Part shown: positions 57,005 to 64,000 of the stretch, in pieces | Numbering within the stretch: the stretch's first letter is position 1 | How the letters are laid out: each line of letters starts with the position of its first letter | Assembly: GCA_943840615.1 (NCBI GenBank) | Contig: CALSVI010000002.1 | Location: 1 to 64,000, forward strand | Direction of reading: 5' to 3' | Length of the DNA: 64,000 bases | Source: an uncultured Luminiphilus sp. | Lineage (GTDB): Bacteria; Pseudomonadota; Gammaproteobacteria; Pseudomonadales; Halieaceae | The notes under the pieces: model-generated | What the model was told of the DNA's origin: nothing | The model's input: only the letters and a program-made list of their open reading frames with translations | The model's database searches: none | Made by a program: the position numbers and the translations under genes

Positions 57005-57700
57005 TTAAAATTCGATCGTATTGTGATCGATGATGACGCCCGGCCCCATGGTGGTCGACAGCGTCACTTTACGGACATACACGCCCTTCGCAGACGCAGG
57101 CTTGGCTTTCTTAAGATCAGCCAGCACGGCAACGAGGTTGCCTTTAATCGCGTCAGGCTCGAAGTCCACCTTGCCGATACCGCCGTGAACGATACCGTTC
57201 TTGTCGCTGCGAAAGCGCATCTGACCTGCCTTGGCATTGTTTACGGCGGTTTCAATATCGGGCGTCACCGTACCCGTCTTGGGATTGGGCATCAGCCCAC
57301 GCGGGCCGAGTACCTGACCCAGCGTGCCGACCACCCGCATCGCATCCGGCGAGGCAATGACGACGTCAAAATCCATCATGCCGCCTTTAATTTGCTCAGC
57401 GAGATCTTCCATGCCGACAAATTCGGCGCCCAAGGCCTTGGCCTTATCAGCACTATCGCCTTGAGTGAACACAGCGACGCGAACATCAGCGCCGGTGCCA
57501 TGGGGGAGCGTAGTCGCTCCGCGAACACCCTGATCAGATTTGCGCGCATCCACGCCCAGATTGACCGCGACTTCAACAGTTTCGTTGAACTTGGCCGTAC
57601 CGAATTCCTTAATCAGCGCCACCGCCTCATCGAGCGGATAGCTGTGGTTAGCGTCTACCTTCTCGCGGAAGGCTCGCACGCGTTTTGATAACTTAGCCAT
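57005..57700 (-). CDS. rplA: 50S ribosomal protein uL1
   Basis: 231 residues; forms the mobile L1 stalk that handles E-site tRNA, and represses the rplK-rplA mRNA in E. coli. '[22 protein letters not shown]' and '[19 protein letters not shown]' are family motifs. ATG overlaps the rplK stop (TGATG). Confidence 0.98.
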   Translation of the reverse strand: MAKLSKRVRAFREKVDANHSYPLDEAVALIKEFGTAKFNETVEVAVNLGVDARKSDQGVRGATTLPHGTGADVRVAVFTQGDSADKAKALGAEFVGMEDLAEQIKGGMMDFDVVIASPDAMRVVGTLGQVLGPRGLMPNPKTGTVTPDIETAVNNAKAGQMRFRSDKNGIVHGGIGKVDFEPDAIKGNLVAVLADLKKAKPASAKGVYVRKVTLSTTMGPGVIIDHNTIEF

Positions 57701-58134
57701 CAGTTCACGCCCTCCGTCTCGATACCCGCTGAACGCGCGCTACCGGCGATGGTGCGCACTGCTGCGTCCATGTCAGCGGCCGTAAGATCCGGCCACTTCT
57801 GGTTAGCCACGTCTTCAAGCTGAGCCCGGTTCACCTTGCCCACCTTCTCGGTATTCGGGCGGCCTGAACCACTCTTAATGCCCGCCGCCTTTTTCAACAG
57901 AATTGAAGCAGGGGGTGTCTTCTTGATGTAAGTAAAAGACTTGTCGCTGTAGACCGTAATCACCACCGGAATCGGCAGGCCGGGCTCCATGCCTTGCGTA
58001 TCGGCATTGAACGCCTTACAGAATTCCATGATGTTCACCCCTTTTTGGCCCAGTGCGGGACCAACGGGTGGAGAGGGGTTAGCCTGCCCAGCCGGGATTT
58101 GCAGCTTGATATAGCCGTCGATCTTCTTCGCCAT
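57700..58134 (-). CDS. rplK: 50S ribosomal protein uL11
   Basis: 144 residues from the ATG at 58134 ([30 protein letters not shown]) with AGGAG before; the track start is 7 codons too long. Part of the GTPase-associated centre and needed for RelA activation. Coupled to rplA. Confidence 0.98.
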   Translation of the reverse strand: MAKKIDGYIKLQIPAGQANPSPPVGPALGQKGVNIMEFCKAFNADTQGMEPGLPIPVVITVYSDKSFTYIKKTPPASILLKKAAGIKSGSGRPNTEKVGKVNRAQLEDVANQKWPDLTAADMDAAVRTIAGSARSAGIETEGVN

Positions 58135-58207
58135 GTTGTCATCTCCTGGGTTCAAACGCCGTTGTGGTGGCTACCAAAGGCAACTCACCGCGCGGGCTCC
58201 CCATCAT

Positions 58208-58253
58208 CGCCACCGAGGTGGCGTGGTTGTCGGGGCAGACCGCAGCCTGCCCC
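58208..58253 (-). other. Two hairpins between nusG and rplK
   Basis: GGGGCAG/CTGCCCC and CGCCAC/GTGGCG stems lie in the 125-base gap just after nusG. Neither has a T-run. They could be part of the L1-responsive leader of rplKA, but the L1 site was not recognised. Confidence 0.4.
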
Positions 58254-58259
58254 ACCCGA

Positions 58260-58794
58260 TCAGGCTTTTTCCACCTGACCAAACTCCAATTCTACGGGCG
58301 TAGAGCGCCCGAAGATCAGCACCGCCACGTTGAGGCGGCTCTTTTCATAGTTCACGTCCTCGACTACACCATTAAAGTCGTTGAACGGCCCGTCGACGAC
58401 CCGCACCATCTCGCCGGGCTCGAACACGGTCTTAGGCCGTCGGCTGGTCTACACCTGCCTCAACCCTCTGCAGAATCACGTTGGCTTCCGCGTCGGTAAT
58501 CGGCGATGGCTTGTCTGCTTTGCCACCGATAAAACCCAATACCCTTGGCGTGTCTTTTACAAGGTGCCAGGTATCGTCGTCGAGCTCCATCTGCACGAGG
58601 ACATAACCGGGGAAGAACTTGCGCTCGCTCTTGCGCTTCTGCCCACCCTTCATCTCGATCACTTCCTCGGTCGGCACAATGATCTCGCCGAATCGGTCCT
58701 GCATAGCAAGGCGCTCGATACGCTCCTGAATGGCGGTGGCTACCTTCTTCTCGTATTGAGAGTAGGCATGCACTACGTACCACTTTAAAGCCAT
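58260..58794 (-). CDS. nusG: Transcription factor NusG (one-base frameshift in the given sequence)
   Basis: Elongation and antitermination factor binding RNA polymerase and, via its KOW domain, S10 or Rho. The track ORF stops at 120 residues after 'AGVDQP'; a one-base excess in the doublets near 58435-58438 creates the stop. In the other frame the sequence continues '[20 protein letters not shown]...[11 protein letters not shown]...FGQVEKA', the NusG KOW domain, to TGA at 58260-58262. The repaired protein has 177 residues, the normal length. N-terminal NGN domain ([19 protein letters not shown]) is intact. Sequencing error is the likely cause. Confidence 0.93.
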
Positions 58795-58804
58795 GTTCCT
58801 ACCC

Positions 58805-59164
58805 TCAACCCAAAATTAACGACGCGAGCCAGCCCAGCACGCTGTCGAGGCCCCAAAGAATCAGGCCCGTAATAATCACAAACACAAACACAATCAGTGT
58901 GGTTTGTGTGGTTTCCTGCCGCGTCGGCCAGACCACCTTGCGAATTTCTGTCCGCGACCCCTTCACCAAAGTCAGGAAATCGCCGCCTTTTTGCGTCAGC
59001 GAAGCAATCCAGCCCGCGACCAACGCCAGCACCAGTAACGCCAACACCCGATACAAGATCGGCTGATCACCGTAATAGCTGTTGCCATAGACACCACCGG
59101 CTACCACTGCCAGCACGACAACCCATTTCGCCGAATCAAGCCTGCTTGGTGCGGCTTCACTCAT
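58805..59164 (-). CDS. secE: Protein translocase SecE
   Basis: 119 residues from the ATG at 59164 (MSEAAPSRLDSAKWVVV), 7 bases after GGAG; the track ORF starts too early. Three hydrophobic segments, and 'EIRKVVWPTRQETTQTTLIVF' is the conserved amphipathic helix plus third TM that clamps SecY. 10 bases before nusG, as in most bacteria. Confidence 0.96.
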   Translation of the reverse strand: MSEAAPSRLDSAKWVVVLAVVAGGVYGNSYYGDQPILYRVLALLVLALVAGWIASLTQKGGDFLTLVKGSRTEIRKVVWPTRQETTQTTLIVFVFVIITGLILWGLDSVLGWLASLILG

Positions 59165-59238
59165 ATTCATTCTCCATACCGCCGCAGGTTTCCACCCATC
59201 GCCGGCCCTGTTCACCACCTCGCACTGTCAGGCTAAGG

Positions 59239-59314
<76 letters not shown>

Positions 59315-59435
59315 TCCACTACCGTTAACCGTCTCCCTGTGCAAAAACGCTCTGCTTGCCAGAGACGACGAAGCCGAACAGCCAAAAAAGGCGGTTCGGC
59401 CCATTCGTCAGGCGGCCATCAAGCCGCCCTGTTAC

Positions 59436-60660
59436 TTAGTCGAGGATCTTGGCGACGACGCCGGCCCCTACCGTTCGGCCACCCTCACGGATCGCAAAAC
59501 GCAGGCCCTCTTCCATCGCAATCGGGGCAATCAGCTCCGCAACAAAATTGATATTGTCACCCGGCATCACCATCTCAACACCCTCAGGCAGCTCCACCGC
59601 ACCCGTCACATCCGTCGTGCGGAAGTAAAACTGCGGACGATAGCCCTTGAAAGAACGGCGTATGACGGCCACCCTCGTCCTTCGACAGAACATAAACCTC
59701 TGCCTCAAACTTGGTATGCGGGTTCACAGAGCCCGGAATCGCCAGAACCTGGCCTCGCTCAACCTCTTCGCGCTTCGTACCACGCAACAGAACGCCCACG
59801 TTCTCGCCCGCGCGGCCTTCGTCCAGCAGCTTGCGGAACATCTCAACGCCCGTGCAGGTCGTCTTCTGGGTCTCTTTGATACCGATAATCTCGATCTCAT
59901 CACCCACCTTAACAATCCCACGCTCAACACGACCCGTCACAACCGTACCCCGGCCTGAGATCGAGAACACGTCCTCAACCGGCATCAGGAACGGCTGGTC
60001 AATCGCTCGCTCAGGCTCAGGAATGTAAGAGTCCAGTGTCTCTACCAGCTCTTTAACAGCCGTCGTACCCAGACCGTTGTCGTCCTTGCCTTCCAGCGCC
60101 ATCAGCGCAGAACCGCAGATGATCGGGGTGTCATCACCCGGGAACTCGTAGGCATCCAGAAGCTCTCGAAGCTCCATCTCTACCAGCTCCTTCATCTCTG
60201 TGTACTCTTCCGAGTCCACACCGCCGCAGTCTTCTGCCAGCAGGTCCGCCTTGTTCAGGAAAACCACAATGTAGGGAACGCCTACCTGACGTGACAGCAA
60301 AATGTGCTCTCGTGTCTGCGGCATCGGACCATCCGTCGCGCCACATACCAGGATCGCGCCGTCCATCTGCGCCGCTCCCGTAATCATGTTCTTCACGTAG
60401 TCCGCGTGTCCGGGACAGTCAACGTGCGCGTAGTGTCGGGCTTCCGACTCATACTCAACGTGCGACGTCGCAATCGTGATACCACGCTCCTTCTCTTCCG
60501 GTGCGTTATCAATACCGTCAAACGCTACCAGCTCTCCGCCCCATACCTCAGAGCACACACGTGTCAGCGCCGCCGTCAGCGTCGTCTTACCGTGGTCTAC
60601 GTGTCCAATCGTGCCCACATTCACGTGGGGCTTCGAACGCTCAAATGCCTCTTTTGCCAT
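59436..60660 (-). CDS. tuf: Elongation factor Tu (copy B, one-base frameshift in the given sequence)
   Basis: Second tuf gene, from the ATG at 60660. The track splits it at about 59650: the run AAA at 59650-59652 has one base too many, turning '[11 protein letters not shown]' into a shifted tail. Dropping one A gives 407 residues matching copy A, with '[11 protein letters not shown]' in place of T. The remaining frame (59436-59649) is nearly identical to copy A. Identity ends right at the start codon and soon after the stop. Likely a sequencing or repeat-assembly error rather than a pseudogene, though a second tuf copy could tolerate loss. Downstream of the thrT tRNA. Confidence 0.92.
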
Positions 60661-60754
60661 GGCGACACACTCTCCTGAGTTTCTCTCTATCGGGCGCACT
60701 GTCTGCGCCTATCTGTCTACTTCCCGGTATTGCGCCCTCGGCGCCATACCGAAT

Positions 60755-60830
<76 letters not shown>

Positions 60831-60848
60831 AAAACTGCTGCTCTTTAA

Positions 60849-60922
<74 letters not shown>

Positions 60923-60991
60923 GGCGTTGCTTTCACCTCGGGACCCGCGCCCGACACCGAAGGCTCTTACTCCCCCTTCCGGCGTCATCCT

Positions 60992-61075
60992 TGGTGGAGG
61001 GGGGTGGATTCGAACCACCGAAGCTCGCGCGTCAGATTTACAGTCTGATCCCTTTGGCCACTCGGGAACCCCTCC
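60992..61075 (-). tRNA. tRNA-Tyr (GTA)
   Basis: 84 bases with a long variable arm and encoded CCA; minus strand GGAGGGGTTCCCGAGTGG, anticodon in CTGTAAATC. Class II tRNA equivalent to tyrU. A promoter-like sequence lies 12 bases upstream. Confidence 0.97.
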
Positions 61076-61087
61076 AGAAGGGCGCAC

Positions 61088-61116
61088 ATTCTCTAGATCT
61101 CAGCACTCGGTGTCAA
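61088..61116 (-). promoter_or_regulatory. Promoter upstream of tRNA-Tyr/Gly/Thr-tuf
   Basis: Minus strand: perfect TTGACA, 17 bases, GAGAAT, then GTGCGCCC, a GC-rich discriminator. It would start transcripts a few bases before tRNA-Tyr. Confidence 0.6.
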
Positions 61117-61216
61117 CAGGCCCAGAGAGGGAATTCTGCCCTTCCGGCGGGTCATTTGAGCGCGAAGCGAACGACTGACGGTGCCGGTGATTGATCAGGT
61201 CAGACATCACGGAAAT

Positions 61217-61292
61217 TGGAGCTGGCGAGAGGAATCGAACCCCCGACCGGCTGATTACAAATCAGCTGCTCTACCTACTGAGCTACGCCAGC
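61217..61292 (-). tRNA. tRNA-Thr (TGT)
   Basis: 76 bases with encoded CCA; minus strand GCTGGCGTAGCTCAGTAGG, anticodon in ATTTGTAAT, T arm GGGGGTTCGATTCCT. Equivalent to thrU, the first tRNA of the cluster. Separated from tRNA-Tyr by 141 bases that contain the promoter above. Confidence 0.97.
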
Positions 61293-61309
61293 TAAGCGCA
61301 CAGTACTCA

Positions 61310-61336
61310 GCCAATGAAAGCCTGGCCCTCATTGGC
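61310..61336 (-). other. Hairpin between coaX and the tRNA cluster
   Basis: GCCAATGA and TCATTGGC form a perfect 8-bp stem with an 11-base loop just after the coaX stop. No T-run follows, so it may be a processing or weak termination site. Confidence 0.4.
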
Positions 61337-61351
61337 GGGCGCATGATCCCC

Positions 61352-62095
61352 TCAGGAGCCCTGATCGTCAAGCGTCTGTAGCAACCAAAGCCTGAGACCT
61401 TCCATCACGAGATGGGGATGATGCGTTGCCGACAAACCCATCTCCAGCAATACCGGCGCCAAACCGCCGGTCAGCAGCGCACGATGCTCAGGATAATCAG
61501 CCAACACTGATTGCACCGCGCCGATCACTGCACGCCACCCGCCTGCGCTCACACAGGTTTGGGTATCGCTCCCGGGCCTTAAAGTGGGCGCATCCAGCGC
61601 ATCGACCTGAATCTGCCCGGTATCCGCCGTCAGTGCCCGCCGCATCAAATCGGCGCCCGGCAAGATGTAACCGCCTTCGTGGCTGCCCTGAGCCGCCACC
61701 AGATCCAGCGTAATCGCCGTGCCCGCATCAATGACACACAGCGGCCCTGCGCTCGCGTGGCGTGCACCCAGCATGGCGAGCCAGCGATCGACGCCCATGC
61801 GCGCGGGCTGGGCGTAGCCACTGACCAATCCCGAACAGCTCGATTCCGCCCTCGCCTGCCAGACAGGCACCGACCTGACGGTTTTTAATGCTGTCAGCAA
61901 CGCCGTATCGGCCACCTCGCCGGCCACGCTAGAGAGTGCAACGGCCTGCCATTCATGCGTCTTCACTGACTCGCACAACGACGCAGCGGTAGCCGCCACG
62001 CCACTTGGGTCCTGTAACCCATCGGCATCGGCCAGTCGCCATTTGATGGCGGTATTGCCCACATCGAGAAGCAGCCACGGTGCCGGGGCTTTCAT
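61352..62095 (-). CDS. coaX: Type III pantothenate kinase
   Basis: Phosphorylates pantothenate, the first step of coenzyme A synthesis; the type III form is insensitive to CoA feedback and uses a monovalent cation. 247 residues; 'WLLLDVGNTAIKWR' (ATP/phosphate loop), 'GVDRWLAMLGA' and 'CVIDAGTAITLDLV' are the ASKHA-fold motifs, with 'GGYILPG' following. Overlaps birA by ATGA, the common birA-coaX pair. Confidence 0.95.
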   Translation of the reverse strand: MKAPAPWLLLDVGNTAIKWRLADADGLQDPSGVAATAASLCESVKTHEWQAVALSSVAGEVADTALLTALKTVRSVPVWQARAESSCSGLVSGYAQPARMGVDRWLAMLGARHASAGPLCVIDAGTAITLDLVAAQGSHEGGYILPGADLMRRALTADTGQIQVDALDAPTLRPGSDTQTCVSAGGWRAVIGAVQSVLADYPEHRALLTGGLAPVLLEMGLSATHHPHLVMEGLRLWLLQTLDDQGS

Positions 62096-62897
62096 GGTGC
62101 GCCTCCAATCTGGAGCAAGCTGGCCTCACCGCCAGCCACCACAGACTGGCCTGATGCCGTATTGACCAGCAAAGCGCCGCCCTCATCGATGCCCGCGGCA
62201 ATGCCCGTCACCGGCGGCACGCCATCCACGACAACCGACCGGCCTTTAAGGTAATCCCAACGCCGCCAGCGCTGCAGCCACTCTCCCATGCCATATCGAT
62301 CGACTTCTGTCAGGCCTTCTGCCAACTGGCTGAGCAGTCTGCCCGCCAACTCATTCCGATCGATATTTGCGCCGATTACCGTGCGCAGGTCTGTCCAGGG
62401 ACGGCTAATAGCATCACCTTCACCCATCGGCATATCGACATTGAGTCCGATTCCCATAATGACCGCTGTCGACCGCTATCCTCGCCCACCATCTCAACCA
62501 ATATCCCGCCTAGCTTGCGGTCATCGTGAAAAAGATCATTGGGCCACTTAAGCGCCAATTCAGCGCCGTAGTCAGTCTCGACGGTCTCGGCAATCATCGC
62601 GCCGATGGCCAGGCTGAGTCCGGACAGCGTCTGCAGAGGCCGCTCGAAACTCCATCCCAGCGAGCAGTAGAGGTTGGCGCCCGCCGGGCTGTGCCAAGTG
62701 CGGCCCCGGCGCCCACGACCCTGAGTCTGCTCCTCTGCCAACACCACAGCACCGTGGAACGATCCACCCTGTCCGCGCTCGCGCACCACATCGTTGGTCG
62801 ATCCGACTGAGTCACGGACGGCCACACTCAGCAACGGCGCAGACACGGGCGTCAGCGAGGCGACAATGTGGGCAACGTCGAGCGGCGGAGCATTCAT
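62092..62897 (-). CDS. birA: Biotin-[acetyl-CoA-carboxylase] ligase, no HTH domain (one-base frameshift)
   Basis: Activates biotin to biotinyl-AMP and attaches it to the carboxylase carrier protein. The track gives two pieces (62376-62897 and 62092-62457). 'QTQGRGRRGRTW', 'LALKWPNDL' and 'KLGGILVEM' lie in the first, 'MGIGLNVDMP' in the second. At CC 62463-62464 one base seems missing; CCC would join 'GEDSGRQR' to 'VIMGIGLNV' and give 268 residues. Unlike E. coli BirA there is no N-terminal winged-helix domain, so no repressor role is expected. Sequencing error is likely because the gene is essential. Confidence 0.9.
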
Positions 62898-63021
62898 ATG
62901 ACCGCATCATACCTTCCGTCCAGCCGCTTCACGCGAATTTGTCTCGCCTACTTTACAGCTCGCGTTACCTGTCATCATGGATCATCACGAGCGCACAGCG
63001 GCCTCGAACAGGGATATGTCC

Positions 63022-63369
63022 ATGCCGATCGTCACACCACGCCTACGGGAACGCCTGCGCTTGCTCGCAATGCTCCTAGCGTTGACGATTGGCATCATGC
63101 TGGTCGCCCAACTCTGGCGGCAGCCGCTGAGCGAGGCAAGCTTGGCAACGGCAGGCCGCGGCGTGCTGTTTATTTTGCTCTCTCTTGGACTCATGGGTAC
63201 CCGGCGACTGAGCGTGGGGCTCACTGCATTGCTATGCAGCGTCTCAGTGCCCGGCTTACTTGCCGTCAATGACACGCCGCAACTGTCCGACGGACTGGAG
63301 ATAATGACCTTGCTGCTGTGTGCGCGGACTGCTGCTGGTCCCCTCGGTCAAAGCACAGCGAGAGGCTAA
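63022..63369 (+). CDS. Small membrane protein of unknown function
   Basis: 115 residues from the ATG at 63022 (MPIVTPRLRERLRLLAML), chosen for the CAGGGA 7 bases before it; earlier Met codons at 62977 and 63016 are possible. A basic N-terminus is followed by three likely membrane segments: 'LLAMLLALTIGIMLVAQLW', 'AGRGVLFILLSLGLMG' and 'LSVGLTALLCSVSVPGLLAV', with a weakly hydrophobic stretch near the end. The size and position are reminiscent of the small DUF2069-like membrane proteins, but I do not see a convincing signature. Same strand as ogt, 12 bases upstream, so probably co-transcribed with it. Confidence 0.6.
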   Translation: MPIVTPRLRERLRLLAMLLALTIGIMLVAQLWRQPLSEASLATAGRGVLFILLSLGLMGTRRLSVGLTALLCSVSVPGLLAVNDTPQLSDGLEIMTLLLCARTAAGPLGQSTARG

Positions 63370-63381
63370 AGATCGACCAAT

Positions 63382-63856
63382 ATGACGGTTGCCCGCGCCC
63401 TGCTGACCACCCCCCTAGGCACCCTGACGCTGGAGGCCAGCGAGCGAGGGCTCACCGGGCTGCAGTTTGCCCATCGACACAAAATGGGCGCAGATAGCCC
63501 GGGCAGCAACCCGATCCTCACCTTGGCAAAGCGTGAGCTGAATGCCTACTTCGCACAGCGCCTCACCCGCTTCACTGTCCCCCTCGATTGGCAGAGGAAC
63601 GCCCTTTCAGGAGTCGGTGTGGGAAGCCCTTCTCGACATACCCTTCGGCGAGACGGTCAGCTACGGGGAGATTGCCAGAGCCATTGACCGACCTCAGTCC
63701 GCCAGGCCCGTTGGCGGTGCCGTGGGCCGCAACCCGCTCCCGATTATCGTGCCCTGTCATCGCGTGATCGGCAGCGACCAAACCCTCACCGGCTTTACCG
63801 GAGGGCTCAACATTAAAGTGGCTTTACTCGAACTCGAAGGCCGACGAATCGACTGA
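63382..63856 (+). CDS. ogt: Methylated-DNA-[protein]-cysteine S-methyltransferase (one-base frameshift)
   Basis: Suicide repair protein that moves O6-methyl groups from guanine to its own Cys. Two track fragments (63382-63687 and 63542-63856) overlap. One base too many near 63596-63599 (doublets GG and AA) breaks the frame; repair gives 'VPLDWQR' joined to '[26 protein letters not shown]', 157 residues. The acceptor site 'IVPCHRVIG' and the DNA-binding helix '[10 protein letters not shown]' are intact. The N-terminal domain is short as in Ogt/MGMT. Being non-essential it could be a real mutation, but similar errors nearby argue otherwise. Confidence 0.88.
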
Positions 63857-63858
63857 GC

Positions 63859-64000
63859 TTACGCATTGAGGTCGGGAATCATCTCGTCCTTCAACCGCTG
63901 AATCGATTCCTTTAGCCGCAGCTTCTCTTTCTTCAGGCGCTGCACCAACAGCTGGTTCTGCCAGGGTCGCGATTGGAGTTCGACGATTTTCTGATCCAGC
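63859..64000 (-). CDS. YdcH/DUF465 family protein (5' end beyond the window)
   Basis: The last 46 codons and stop are visible on the minus strand: 'LDQKIVELQSRP...LVQRLKKEKLRLKESIQRL...', ending 'MIPDLNA'. This is the YdcH pattern: a short coiled coil of Leu/Lys/Glu heptads (RLKKEKLRLK) and an acidic end. Members are about 70 residues and of unknown function. The stop is 2 bases from the convergent ogt stop. The start lies outside the window. Confidence 0.85.
   Translation of the reverse strand, partial: LDQKIVELQSRPWQNQLLVQRLKKEKLRLKESIQRLKDEMIPDLNA

Noticed and set aside
58432-58794. A naturally short 120-aa NusG
   Set aside because: The missing KOW domain is encoded immediately downstream in another frame with correct overall length.
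59408-59432. Terminator after the second tuf gene
   Set aside because: GGCGGC/GCCGCC forms a stem but lacks a T-run right after it; tuf and tRNA-Trp are probably co-transcribed.
59436-60660. Second tuf as an established pseudogene
   Set aside because: Both sides of the single indel remain nearly identical to the intact copy, so decay is not evident; a sequencing error is simpler.

Overview
The window reads as chromosomal backbone of a moderately GC-rich (judged by eye) gammaproteobacterium. The gene order birA-coaX-(tRNA-Thr, Tyr, Gly, Thr)-tuf-tRNA-Trp-secE-nusG-rplKAJL-rpoBC-rpsLG-fusA-tuf-rpsJ...rplQ-uvrA-MFS-ssb resembles Pseudomonas and marine Cellvibrionales-type lineages. A Cry-DASH plus FeS-type photolyase cluster and three adjacent acyl-CoA dehydrogenases fit a sunlit marine heterotroph of the OM60/NOR5 kind. 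That placement is inference; no search was run.

Layout. 1-2.8 kb: 3' part of a DASH cryptochrome, a DUF2256 zinc-ribbon gene, and a convergent FeS-BCP-type photolyase. 2.9-7.7 kb: an M19 dipeptidase and three acyl-CoA dehydrogenases, one of which looks like a non-catalytic partner subunit. 7.9-12.8 kb: hemH, a ZIP transporter, proB, obgE, rpmA and rplU. 13-15.7 kb: ispB and pgi. 15.7-19.3 kb: manC-galU-algC-type sugar-nucleotide genes. 19.5-21.3 kb: fabAB. 21.3-25.7 kb: moeA, moaB, a divergent SDR, ssb and an MFS transporter. 25.8-28.7 kb: uvrA. 28.8-59.2 kb: one unbroken block of minus-strand translation and transcription genes, joining the alpha, spc, S10, str and rif clusters of E. coli. 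59.2-61.3 kb: five tRNA genes around a second tuf copy. 61.3-64 kb: coaX, birA, a small membrane protein, an ogt-like gene and the edge of a YdcH/DUF465 gene.

Functionally, ribosomal proteins, RNA polymerase, elongation factors, SecY/SecE and NusG are arranged for coordinated growth-rate control. Good sigma70-type promoters can be read before rpsJ, rpsL and tRNA-Tyr, and an L10-type leader before rplJ. Light-damage repair (two photolyase-family genes, uvrA, ssb, ogt) is spread over the flanks.

Five genes (secY, nusG, second tuf, birA, ogt) each carry one single-base frameshift in or beside a short homopolymer, four of them in the last 6 kb. As three are essential, I read these as sequencing or assembly errors and annotate whole genes across them. 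I found no mobile element, CRISPR array, prophage or clearly novel multi-gene system. The least explained items are the DUF2256 protein coupled to Cry-DASH, the SDR with a degenerate active site, and the small membrane protein at 63.0-63.4 kb. No gene-free stretch exceeds 300 bases.
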